This document shows positions 16,046-23,847 of a stretch of 56,428 bases of DNA, piece after piece. Made by a program: the position numbers and the translations under genes. The notes under the pieces are model-generated. The model searched no databases, was not told where the DNA came from, and saw only the letters and a program-made list of their open reading frames with translations. Positions within the stretch are counted from its first letter, which is position 1. Each line of letters begins with the position of its first letter. The DNA comes from an uncultured bacterium (GTDB lineage Bacteria; Cyanobacteriota; Vampirovibrionia; Gastranaerophilales; Gastranaerophilaceae): assembly GCA_902777605.1 (NCBI GenBank), contig CACYUI010000008.1:1-56428 (forward strand). Direction: 5' to 3'.

Positions 16046-16868
16046 TCAAGATATTTTCCATTTTTTATAGTTTTCTTCTTCTTGCTCAGTAGGATTATAT
16101 TTTGCAAAAACATCATATCTCATAGTCCATAAAGGAGCAGTTATTATATTTTATATCTGCATAATACTTAGGAACAACAGAAATTTCTCTTATGTAGTGA
16201 GGCATTTTTTCATTGTAATCCACAAGGCTGCTATATAATTGTATCGGATGTCTGTCCTCCAAAAGAATTTCGCCGGACTTCATTATATATGGTACATCTA
16301 TACCACCTTTATTGTGTAATCCATCAACCCCTTTTTTCGTATATTGTATATAATTTTCTCCCGCTATTGCTAAATCAAGAGTGTTTTTTATGGTATCTTT
16401 TTGCATTTTGGCACTTTTATTGAGTTCTTCTAAATGCTTAAGCGGAGATTCTGCGGGTGTAATAGTATTTTTAGGCATGCTATTTGCATAAAAATATACG
16501 GAATATTGAAAAGTATTCATATTATCAACGAGTACATCCGCTATTTTTGCCCCATTTTTGCCATCATAATCAAATTCGCCCAAATAAATGCCAATAGCAG
16601 TGTCCAAGTCATTGGGTATAGGATTATTATTTATAAATCCTGAACCATATGCATTAAAATACAAAAACTTAATATCAACACCTTGTCTTTTGCACGATGA
16701 TTTTGCTTGATCAAAAACCTTGTTCATAACTTTTATAGTTGGTGTCAAATATTTCAAACCGGAAATATTTGTATAAGGGTTTGTGTACACATATACCATT
16801 AAATGCTTTGATATTATATAATAACAAACAAGTATTTAACAAATTGCTAATAACAAAAATTTCTTCAT
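16046..16868 (-). pseudogene. Secreted protein gene with an early in-frame TAA and a 3' frameshift
   Basis: The original start appears to be ATG 16868, after GAGGAAAAGTT. It encodes a signal-peptide beginning MKKFLLLAIC, then TAA at codon 11, then the same frame continues for 228 residues from codon 24 onward to a stop at 16113. Near 16145, in an AT-rich tract, the frame shifts: the alternative frame reads naturally as TAPLWTMRYDVFAKYNPTE and on to a TGA at 16046. The protein would be about 270 residues and exported. I do not recognise the family; a segment GSGFINNNPIPNDLDTAIG is Asn/Asp-rich. Internal ATG 16799 is not preceded by a Shine-Dalgarno. It lies next to the broken flippase, so the two may share a history of loss. 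Confidence 0.55.
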
Positions 16869-16945
16869 AACTTTTCCTCAAAATAGATATGATTATTGTA
16901 ATGACTTAAAGATAAAGTGTCAAATAAAATGGTCAGTTATTAATT

Positions 16946-16963
16946 CGTGCAATTTTGCACAAT
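16946..16963. promoter_or_regulatory. Candidate Rex operator upstream of adhE
   Basis: A palindrome GTGCAA (16947-16952) - TT - TTGCAC (16955-16960) is flanked by C and AAT. Read on the minus strand it is TTGTGCAAAATTGCACGA, a good fit to the general Rex pattern TTGTG-n-CACAA except for the last C/G step. It lies about 140 bp before the adhE start, and rex is the next gene after adhE. Rex control is inferred; the match and position are seen. Confidence 0.5.
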
Positions 16964-17017
16964 TAATTTTAAATATCGTGATATCATTATAAAATCTTTA
17001 TATTAATTTTACTTGTA

Positions 17018-17051
17018 TAGTGTTGACACTACACTTTTAGTATAATAAAAT
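17018..17051 (+). promoter_or_regulatory. adhE promoter with a palindrome over the -35 box
   Basis: TTGACA (17023-17028) and TAAAAT (17046-17051) are spaced by 17 bp, a near-consensus sigma-70 type promoter. The perfect palindrome TAGTGT-TG-ACACTA (17018-17031) covers the -35 element, a placement typical of a repressor operator. The transcript would start about 30 bp before the AAAGGAG Shine-Dalgarno of adhE. Confidence 0.6.
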
Positions 17052-17089
17052 TTAATTAAGGAATTTATTCACAATTAAAGGAGAAAAAT

Positions 17090-19735
17090 ATGCCGAAATT
17101 AATGGAAAAAAAATCAGAAAAGAAAAGCACAAAATCAACAGGTTTAGTTGATAATATTGATGCTTTGAACGAGCTTTTGGAAAGAGTACAAAAAGCTCAA
17201 AAAGAATATGAAAATTATTCTCAAGAACAAGTAGATGCAATTTTTAAAGCAGCAGCTACTGCAGCTGATAAAATGCGTATTCCTCTTGCAAGAATGGCTG
17301 TAGAAGATACAGGCATGGGCGTTTTGGAAGATAAAATCATCAAAAACCACTTTGCATCAGAATACATTTATAACAAGCACAAAAATGCAAAAACATGTGG
17401 AATTATAAGAGAAGATAAAGAAAATGGTATCAAGATTGTTGCAGAACCTTTAGGTATTTTAGCAGGTATTATTCCTACCACTAACCCTACTTCTACTGCA
17501 ATATTTAAATCTTTAATAGCATTAAAAACAAGAAATGCTATCGTATTTTCACCACACCCTCGCGCTACAAAATCAACAATTGCAGCAGCAAAAGTTGTTT
17601 TAGATGCAGCAGTTGAAGCAGGTGCTCCAAAAGATATTATCGGTTGGATTGATACTCCTTCAATGGAGCTTTCAGACGCTTTATTACATCACCCTGCAAT
17701 CAACTGTATTTTAGCAACAGGTGGCCCAGGCATGGTTAAGGCAGCATACTCATCAGGAAAACCGGCATTGGGTGTAGGCCCCGGTAATGTAGCTGCAGTA
17801 ATTGACGAAACAGCTGATATAAAGATGGCGGTTTCTTCAATTCTTATGTCTAAAACTTTTGACAACGGTATGATTTGTGCTTCTGAACAATCGGTTATCG
17901 TTGTTGAAGATATTTATGAAGAAGTAAAAAAAGAATTCTTATACAGAGGCGCATACCTTGTTAAGAAAGAAGATGAAAAGAAAATGATTGAACTTCCGTT
18001 CATTGATCCTGCAAGAGGAACAGCTCATCCTCTTATCGTTGGTCAACCTGCTCACAGAATTGCTGAACTTGCAGGTTTTAGCATTCCAGAGGATTCAAAA
18101 ATTCTTCTTTGTGAAAGACCAAAACTTGATTGGGCAGATCCATTCTCAAGAGAAAAACTCTCACCAATTTTGACTATGTATAAAGCTAAAAACTTTGAAG
18201 CAGCAGCAGAAATGGCTCACGAATTGGTATTAAGGGGCGGAGCAGGTCACTCTTCTGCTTTATATACAGATGAAAGAAAATCTGACAGAATTAACTATTA
18301 TGCAGAAAAAATGCCATCTTGCCGTATTTTGGTAAACTCACCATCATCACAAGGCGGTATAGGTGATTTATTCAACTTTAAACTTGAACCATCATTATCA
18401 CTTGGTTGTGGTTCTTGGGGCGGAAACGCAGTATCAGGAAACATTGGTGTAGAACACTTATTGAATTATAAAACCGTAGCGGAAAGGAGAGAAAATATGT
18501 TATGGTTCAAAGTTCCTCCGAAAGTTTACTTCAAGAGAGGTTGTTTAGACCTTGCTCTAAAAGAACTTAAAGGCAAAAAACGCGCATTTATTGTAACAGA
18601 CCGTTTCTTGTTTAACTCCGGTGCGGTTGATAATATAACTAAAATTTTGGATGAAATTGGTATTGACCATCAAGTATTCTTTGATGTAAAACCGGATCCT
18701 ACAATTGCTACAATTAATCAAGCTATGGAAATAGTTAAACCATACGAACCTGATGTAATCATAGCATTAGGTGGCGGTTCTCCGATGGATGCTGCGAAAA
18801 TTATTTGGTTATTGTATGAACAACCTGATACAAACTTCTCAGATATTTCTATGAGATTTATGGATATCAGAAAGAGAATTTGCCAATTGCCTGATTTGGG
18901 ACAAAAAGCTACAATGGTTTGTATTCCTACTACATCAGGTACAGGTTCTGAAGTTACACCGTTTGCAATTATTACAGACGAAAAAACTCATTACAAGTAT
19001 GCAATCGCTGATTATGCTCTAACACCAAATATGGCAATTGTCGATCCTAACTTTGTTGACGGAATGCCAAAAGGTTTGACTGCAGCATCAGGTATTGATG
19101 CTTTAGTTCACGCAATCGAAGCATATGTTTCTTGTATGGCTACAAACTTTACAAATTCAAATGCTTTAGAAGCAACAAAACTTGTATTTAAGTACCTTGC
19201 TCGTTCATACAAAGAAGGTGCAAATGATCCTATTGCAAGAGAAAAAATGCACTATGCAGCAACAATTGCAGGTATGTCTTTTGCAAACGCATTCTTAGGC
19301 TTATGCCACTCAATGGCTCACAAGTTGGGTGCTATGTACAGCATTCCTCACGGTGTTGCTAACGCATTATTAATTCGTCAAATTATTAAATATAACTCAA
19401 CAGATAAGCCTACAAAACAGGCTATCTTCCCACAATACAAGTTCCCATGTGCTAAAACTAAATACGGTCAAATCGCTGACGAACTTGGTTTGGGCGGTAA
19501 AAATGACGATGAAAAAGTTGCATTGTTAATCAAGGCAGTTGATGAACTTATGACAGAAATTAACTTGCCAAAATCAATCAGAGATTTTGGAGTTCCTGAA
19601 AATGAGTTCATGGCAAATCTTGATACATTGGTTGAAAGAGCATTTGATGACCAATGTACAGGTGCAAACCCAAGATATCCGCTTATGAGCGAAATCAAAC
19701 AATTATTCCTTGATGCTTATGAAGGAATCGTATAG
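17090..19735 (+). CDS. adhE: Bifunctional acetaldehyde-CoA / alcohol dehydrogenase
   Basis: 881 residues, the usual AdhE length. The N-terminal half (about 20-460) is a CoA-acylating aldehyde dehydrogenase: GPGNVAAVID and the catalytic Cys in SKTFDNGMICASEQSVIV. The C-terminal half (about 470-881) is an iron-dependent alcohol dehydrogenase: GGGSPMDAAKI for NAD binding, TTSGTGSEVTPFA, and the metal residues in the AASGIDALVHAIEAY, LCHSMAHKLGA and PHGVANA segments. It converts acetyl-CoA to ethanol with two NADH and forms spirosomes. It is transcribed from its own strong promoter, ends in a terminator, and is followed directly by rex, its likely repressor. The start is fixed by AAAGGAG 6 bp upstream. 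Codon use is less AT-extreme than its neighbours, as expected for high expression. Confidence 0.97.
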   Translation: MPKLMEKKSEKKSTKSTGLVDNIDALNELLERVQKAQKEYENYSQEQVDAIFKAAATAADKMRIPLARMAVEDTGMGVLEDKIIKNHFASEYIYNKHKNAKTCGIIREDKENGIKIVAEPLGILAGIIPTTNPTSTAIFKSLIALKTRNAIVFSPHPRATKSTIAAAKVVLDAAVEAGAPKDIIGWIDTPSMELSDALLHHPAINCILATGGPGMVKAAYSSGKPALGVGPGNVAAVIDETADIKMAVSSILMSKTFDNGMICASEQSVIVVEDIYEEVKKEFLYRGAYLVKKEDEKKMIELPFIDPARGTAHPLIVGQPAHRIAELAGFSIPEDSKILLCERPKLDWADPFSREKLSPILTMYKAKNFEAAAEMAHELVLRGGAGHSSALYTDERKSDRINYYAEKMPSCRILVNSPSSQGGIGDLFNFKLEPSLSLGCGSWGGNAVSGNIGVEHLLNYKTVAERRENMLWFKVPPKVYFKRGCLDLALKELKGKKRAFIVTDRFLFNSGAVDNITKILDEIGIDHQVFFDVKPDPTIATINQAMEIVKPYEPDVIIALGGGSPMDAAKIIWLLYEQPDTNFSDISMRFMDIRKRICQLPDLGQKATMVCIPTTSGTGSEVTPFAIITDEKTHYKYAIADYALTPNMAIVDPNFVDGMPKGLTAASGIDALVHAIEAYVSCMATNFTNSNALEATKLVFKYLARSYKEGANDPIAREKMHYAATIAGMSFANAFLGLCHSMAHKLGAMYSIPHGVANALLIRQIIKYNSTDKPTKQAIFPQYKFPCAKTKYGQIADELGLGGKNDDEKVALLIKAVDELMTEINLPKSIRDFGVPENEFMANLDTLVERAFDDQCTGANPRYPLMSEIKQLFLDAYEGIV

Positions 19736-19743
19736 ATAAAATT

Positions 19744-19777
19744 AGAGGCAAGAATATATTAGTATATTCCTGCCTCT
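19744..19777 (+). terminator. Intrinsic terminator after adhE
   Basis: Stem AGAGGCA (19744-19750) / TGCCTCT (19771-19777), extended after a mismatch by GAATATA/TATATTC, loop TTAG, followed by TTTTATTTTAT. It separates adhE from the rex operon. Confidence 0.9.
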
Positions 19778-19808
19778 TTTTATTTTATATTTGATGTAGG
19801 AGAAAAGT

Positions 19809-20441
19809 TTGAATATTCCTGACAAAGTAGTAAATCGCTTAACACTTTACCATTTTATTCTTGAGGATATGAGAGATGACGAGAAGTATATTTCAAGTAC
19901 AAGAATCGCCAGTCTTCTTAATATTGATGATTCACAAGTAAGAAAGGATTTGAAATATCTTAAAAACTCAGGTAAATGTCGTGTGGGATATGAGGTAAAA
20001 CAATTAAAGCATAGGATAGAAGAACAATTGGGTTTTAAACAGACTCGGGATGCTTTTATTGTCGGAGCAGGAAATTTGGGTTCTGCGTTAGCTAAATATG
20101 ATAGTTTTAAAGATTATGGTTTGAATATTTTAGCTATGTTTGACAAAGATTCTAAAAAAATCGGAACGATTATTAATGGTAAAGAAGTTTTTGATTTATC
20201 AAGAGTTGGGAATTTGGCATCCAGATTGAATGTCGATATAGCGATACTTACTGTTCCAAAAGAGTATGCACAAGGTGCAGCGAATTATCTTGCAGGAGCA
20301 GGAATTAAATATATATGGAATTTTACACCATGTATTTTAGATGTTCCAAGAGATGTTAAAATATGGAATGAGAACTTGATAGGAAGTTTTTTACAATTTA
20401 CAAATAACGAAGAGGAAGAAGAATACAAAAATGACAACTGA
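19809..20441 (+). CDS. rex: Redox-sensing transcriptional repressor Rex
   Basis: 210 residues from a TTG start at 19809, supported by TAGGAGAAAAGT with correct spacing. Domains: winged helix (about 1-75) with RLTLYHFILEDM and the recognition region SSTRIASLLNIDDSQVRKDLKYL, then a Rossmann fold with FIVGAGNLGSALAKY (NAD-binding G-x-G-x-x-G), IGTIINGKEVF, and a C-terminal domain-swap helix. Rex homodimers release DNA when NADH/NAD+ rises. The acidic tail EEEEEYKNDN is a local feature. The gene heads the hydrogenase operon and overlaps the next gene by 11 bp, so it probably controls adhE upstream as well as its own operon. Confidence 0.95.
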   Translation: MNIPDKVVNRLTLYHFILEDMRDDEKYISSTRIASLLNIDDSQVRKDLKYLKNSGKCRVGYEVKQLKHRIEEQLGFKQTRDAFIVGAGNLGSALAKYDSFKDYGLNILAMFDKDSKKIGTIINGKEVFDLSRVGNLASRLNVDIAILTVPKEYAQGAANYLAGAGIKYIWNFTPCILDVPRDVKIWNENLIGSFLQFTNNEEEEEYKNDN

Positions 20442-20667
20442 AATAAAAGTTTGTATGGGCAGTGCTTGTTTTGCCAAAGGCAATCAAGATAACCTGCAAT
20501 ACATAAAGGAATATATAGAAGAAAATAATTTGGAAGCTGAAGTATCAATTGTTGGTGCATTATGCGAGAACAAGTGCGATATAGGTCCAAGAATAATTAT
20601 TAACGATATAGAATATACAAATGTTAATGAAGATAGTCTTAAAGAAATATTAGCAAGTGTGAAATAG
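20431..20667 (+). CDS. Thioredoxin-like [2Fe-2S] ferredoxin (NuoE C-terminal type)
   Basis: 78 residues. Cysteines in CMGSACFAKGN and LCENKCDIGP give the four-ligand pattern C-x4-C ... C-x3-C of thioredoxin-fold [2Fe-2S] proteins, the domain found in NuoE, HydC and HydA relatives. Here it is stand-alone. It overlaps the end of rex and lies 15 bp before the PAS-containing hydrogenase, so it likely passes electrons to or from that protein. A NuoF-like flavin subunit, the usual partner, is not in the window. Function in detail is inferred from context. Confidence 0.85.
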   Translation: MTTEIKVCMGSACFAKGNQDNLQYIKEYIEENNLEAEVSIVGALCENKCDIGPRIIINDIEYTNVNEDSLKEILASVK

Positions 20668-20682
20668 AAAGAGAAAAGTAAA

Positions 20683-22410
20683 ATGGAAAAACAATATCCT
20701 GTCTATACTTTAAAAAATGAATGTAATGACTGCTACAAATGTATTAGAGGTTGTCATATAAAGGCAATTCGTATTCATGGCGGCAGCGCATCCGTTATTA
20801 ATGACAAATGTATAGCTTGTGGTCACTGCGTTACGATTTGTCCAGCCGGTGCAAAAAGAGTACGCAGCGATATAGAAGTAGTAAAAGCTTTATTTTTGAC
20901 AGGAAAGAAAGTTTATGTATCTCTTGCACCAAGTTGGGCAGGTGTATATAATATTTCAAAAGAAAAAATGGTTGCCGTTCTTAAAAAACTTGGTTTTGCA
21001 GGTGTTTCTGAAACAGCATTAGGTGCGCAAGAAGTTTCTATTCAAACCGCAAAGATGCTTAATGAGGGCAAAAACGGCTTGTATATTTCATCAGCTTGCC
21101 CTGTAATTGATGATTATATAAGACTATACAAACCTGAATTTGCAAAATGTATTACACCGATTGCATCGCCTGCACTTACGCATTGCGGACTTTTGAAGGA
21201 TATGCTTGGTGAAGACATTAAAGTTGTATTTATAGGACCTTGTATTGCAAAGAAAAATGAGGCAGACTCACATCCTGATTTAATGTCTGCAGCGCTTACT
21301 TTTGATGAACTAAATTATTGGATGAAAGAAGAATTTATTGATGTTGATAATATAGAAGTTGACGATTCTTGTCACTTTGTGCCCGCAAGCGCTTATGAAG
21401 GAGCCTTGTATCCTTTAGAAGGCGGCATGAACGAAACTATTAAACAAGTCGGTATTGATAAAAATGATGTGACTTTTATTGCAGTAAGTTCTTTGGAAAG
21501 TTTTGACAAATCACTTCAAAATATTAATCCTGATAAGATAGAAAACAAAATTTTTGTTGAAGCACTGGGTTGTTCCGGTGGTTGTATAAATGGTCCTTGT
21601 TTATCAAGTGATAAATCAAGAATTTTAATTACTTCTGATATTTATGCAAATACTCAGTACAGAAATACTGTTCCGAAAGAAGCGAGAAAGGTTGTACCGC
21701 AAGAATACATTCCGGCCCCTGTCAAAACAGAAGAGTATCCTATGGAGCAAGTTGTAAAAGCCCTAAAGAAAATAAGTAAACATTCTCAAGAGGACGAACT
21801 TAATTGTTCCGGTTGTGGATATGCAAGTTGCAGAGAGTTTGTGAATGCTCTTATTGCAGGTGATGCTGAACCATCACAGTGTGTTTCTTATATGAGAAAG
21901 ATTGCAGTTAGAAAAGCGGCTGCTATGCTTAGATGTATGCCATCAGCAGTGGTTATTGTTGATTCAAATATGGAAATAGTTGAAGCAAACGATTCTTTTG
22001 AACATATGTTCTTGTCTGAAGATATGTACGAAATTTTTGCATCACGCCAAGATGGTCTTTCAGGTGCAGCTATAGACAGAATTGTTCAATTTAGTGAACT
22101 GTTTAAGTCAGCGCTTGATACAGGTAAAGATATTCACCAAGAGCACTATGCAATAGAAGACAAAGTGTATGATATAAGTATATTTACAATAGAAGATAAC
22201 GAACTTGTCGGTGCGGTTATTTCTGATGTAACAAAATCAGAAATGGACAGAAGTAAAATTGCGCAAAAAGCGCGTGAAGTTATTACAAAAAACATTGCAA
22301 CAGTGCAAGAAATTGCAAGCTTGCTGGGTGAGCATATGGTAGAAACAGAACTCTTGCTAAATTCTATTGCAGAAGGTTATGATCCTCAGGGCGATAACAA
22401 AGGGGGGTAG
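20683..22410 (+). CDS. Putative sensory [FeFe] hydrogenase with PAS domain (HydS/HfsB-like)
   Basis: 575 residues. Order: two [4Fe-4S] ferredoxin motifs (CNDCYKCIRGC, CIACGHCVTIC; about 14-60), an H-cluster domain (about 75-340), a cysteine cluster of the CSGCGYASC type (about 365-400), then a PAS domain (about 415-525) and a C-terminal helix. The H-cluster ligands are present: C139 in SSACPV, C187 in GPCIAKK, C297 and C301 in GCSGGC. The residue before C139, normally the proton-relay Cys of the TSCCP motif, is Ala, as in the sensory group of [FeFe] hydrogenases. That, together with the PAS domain and the downstream phosphatase gene, points to H2/redox sensing and not bulk catalysis. It begins 15 bp after the [2Fe-2S] gene and ends 3 bp before the phosphatase. 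Confidence 0.9.
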   Translation: MEKQYPVYTLKNECNDCYKCIRGCHIKAIRIHGGSASVINDKCIACGHCVTICPAGAKRVRSDIEVVKALFLTGKKVYVSLAPSWAGVYNISKEKMVAVLKKLGFAGVSETALGAQEVSIQTAKMLNEGKNGLYISSACPVIDDYIRLYKPEFAKCITPIASPALTHCGLLKDMLGEDIKVVFIGPCIAKKNEADSHPDLMSAALTFDELNYWMKEEFIDVDNIEVDDSCHFVPASAYEGALYPLEGGMNETIKQVGIDKNDVTFIAVSSLESFDKSLQNINPDKIENKIFVEALGCSGGCINGPCLSSDKSRILITSDIYANTQYRNTVPKEARKVVPQEYIPAPVKTEEYPMEQVVKALKKISKHSQEDELNCSGCGYASCREFVNALIAGDAEPSQCVSYMRKIAVRKAAAMLRCMPSAVVIVDSNMEIVEANDSFEHMFLSEDMYEIFASRQDGLSGAAIDRIVQFSELFKSALDTGKDIHQEHYAIEDKVYDISIFTIEDNELVGAVISDVTKSEMDRSKIAQKAREVITKNIATVQEIASLLGEHMVETELLLNSIAEGYDPQGDNKGG

Positions 22411-22413
22411 AGA

Positions 22414-23571
22414 ATGTTTATAGATATTGCATGTTCTCAAAAAAAGAAATATAACCAAAACGCATATGGTGATTATTTTTCATCAAACAGATTTCCTAAC
22501 ATGAACCGTGTTGTTGCGGTGCTTTCAGATGGTTTGGGAAGTGGAATTAAAGCGAATATTTTAGCTTGTATGACATCCACTATGCTGCTTAAATTTATGG
22601 AAAACAATTCTGATATAGAAAAGTCTTGCGAAATTATTATGAACTCTCTTCCTGTTTGTAAAGTCAGAGGAATTAGTTATTCTACTTTTTCAGCAATTGA
22701 TTGTTATGAAAACGGCAAGGCTAAAATTGTTGAAGAAGGAAATCCTGACTTTATTTGGATTAGAAATAACGAAGTTTTAAAGCCGGAGTATCAAACAATA
22801 CAATCAAAAGATTTTAAAAATCGCAAGATGAAGGTTTATAAAATCAAGCTTGAAAAGTATGACAGAGTTATTTTTTGCTCTGATGGTGCAACTCAAGTTG
22901 CAATGGGAACAAAAGAATTTCCGCTCGGTTTGGAAAGAAGCGGATTTATAAAAATTATTTTGGATAAACTTCAAAAAGAACCTGAAATATCATCACAAAA
23001 GTTAAGTGATTATTTGGTTCGTCAAGTTCAGTTGATAGCGCCTAACCATGATTTAAAAGACGATACATCGGTTGTTTCTCTTTATTGTCGTGATCCGCGA
23101 GAATCTTTGATTTTTACCGGACCTCCTTATCATCAAGAAAAAGACAGTTATTTTGCAAAATCTTTTATGGAATTCAAAGGAAAAAAGGCAATTTCCGGAG
23201 GAACAACTGCTAATATTATTTCAAGAGAATTAAATATCCCTGTCATAGCAGATATGTCTACTAATACAGGTAAACTTCCGGGAATTATGCGAATGGAAGG
23301 AGTTGATCTTGTTACCGAGGGAATTTTAACTTTGACTAAGACATTAGAGTATTTAGAGACAAGAAAAACAGAAGAAAATGCAGCTAAAATGCTTATGGAT
23401 TTTATGCTTGACAGTGATTGCATTAACTTCCTTGTTGGGGCACAAATGAACAAAGCTCACTACGATCCGAATTTACCTATTGAAATAGAAATTAGAAAGA
23501 ATATAATAAAACAGATGGCACAAGTGTTGGAAGATAAATATTTGAAAAAAGTTAATGTACAATTTGTATAA
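22414..23571 (+). CDS. SpoIIE/PP2C-type serine phosphatase with a conserved-looking C-terminal extension
   Basis: 385 residues. The first about 225 form a PP2C-like SpoIIE domain: VVAVLSDGLGSG with the metal Asp, VIFCSDGATQVAMG, and KDDTSVVSLY with the paired metal-binding Asps. Residues about 235-385 are an added domain with motifs IFTGPPYHQEKD, KKAISGGTTANIIS and GVDLVTEGILTLTK that I cannot place in a known fold. Phosphatases of this kind sit beside sensory hydrogenases in anaerobes and are thought to relay the signal to a phosphoprotein target. The target (for example an anti-anti-sigma-like protein) is not in the window. It lies tightly inside the operon. Confidence 0.85.
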   Translation: MFIDIACSQKKKYNQNAYGDYFSSNRFPNMNRVVAVLSDGLGSGIKANILACMTSTMLLKFMENNSDIEKSCEIIMNSLPVCKVRGISYSTFSAIDCYENGKAKIVEEGNPDFIWIRNNEVLKPEYQTIQSKDFKNRKMKVYKIKLEKYDRVIFCSDGATQVAMGTKEFPLGLERSGFIKIILDKLQKEPEISSQKLSDYLVRQVQLIAPNHDLKDDTSVVSLYCRDPRESLIFTGPPYHQEKDSYFAKSFMEFKGKKAISGGTTANIISRELNIPVIADMSTNTGKLPGIMRMEGVDLVTEGILTLTKTLEYLETRKTEENAAKMLMDFMLDSDCINFLVGAQMNKAHYDPNLPIEIEIRKNIIKQMAQVLEDKYLKKVNVQFV

Positions 23572-23582
23572 AGGAGTTTAGT

Positions 23583-23843
23583 ATGGCAAAAATTGAAGTA
23601 AAAGTATGTTTAGGAACAACTTGCTTTGTAATGGGCGGAAGCAATTTGCAGGAATTGAATGATATAATTCCCCAAAGATATGGTGATAAGGTTGAAGTAT
23701 CAGGAAGCAATTGCTTAAATTTGTGCTCAATTCATTGGGAATATTCAAAAGCACCTTATGTAAAAGTTGACGAAGAAGTTGTTACAGAAGCAACTGTAGA
23801 AAAAGTTTTGGAAGTAATAGACAGAAAATTAGGAAATAATTAG
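23583..23843 (+). CDS. Second thioredoxin-like [2Fe-2S] ferredoxin
   Basis: 86 residues with CLGTTCFVMGG and SNCLNLCSIHW supplying four cysteines in the same arrangement as the protein at 20431, but with a distinct second motif (no D-x-GP). An AAGGAGTTTAGT Shine-Dalgarno gives a firm start. It lies 11 bp after the phosphatase and 4 bp before the catalytic-type hydrogenase. It is likely an electron-transfer partner of that enzyme. Two different copies of this small protein in one operon suggest one per hydrogenase, which is inference. Confidence 0.85.
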   Translation: MAKIEVKVCLGTTCFVMGGSNLQELNDIIPQRYGDKVEVSGSNCLNLCSIHWEYSKAPYVKVDEEVVTEATVEKVLEVIDRKLGNN

Positions 23844-23847
23844 ATAT

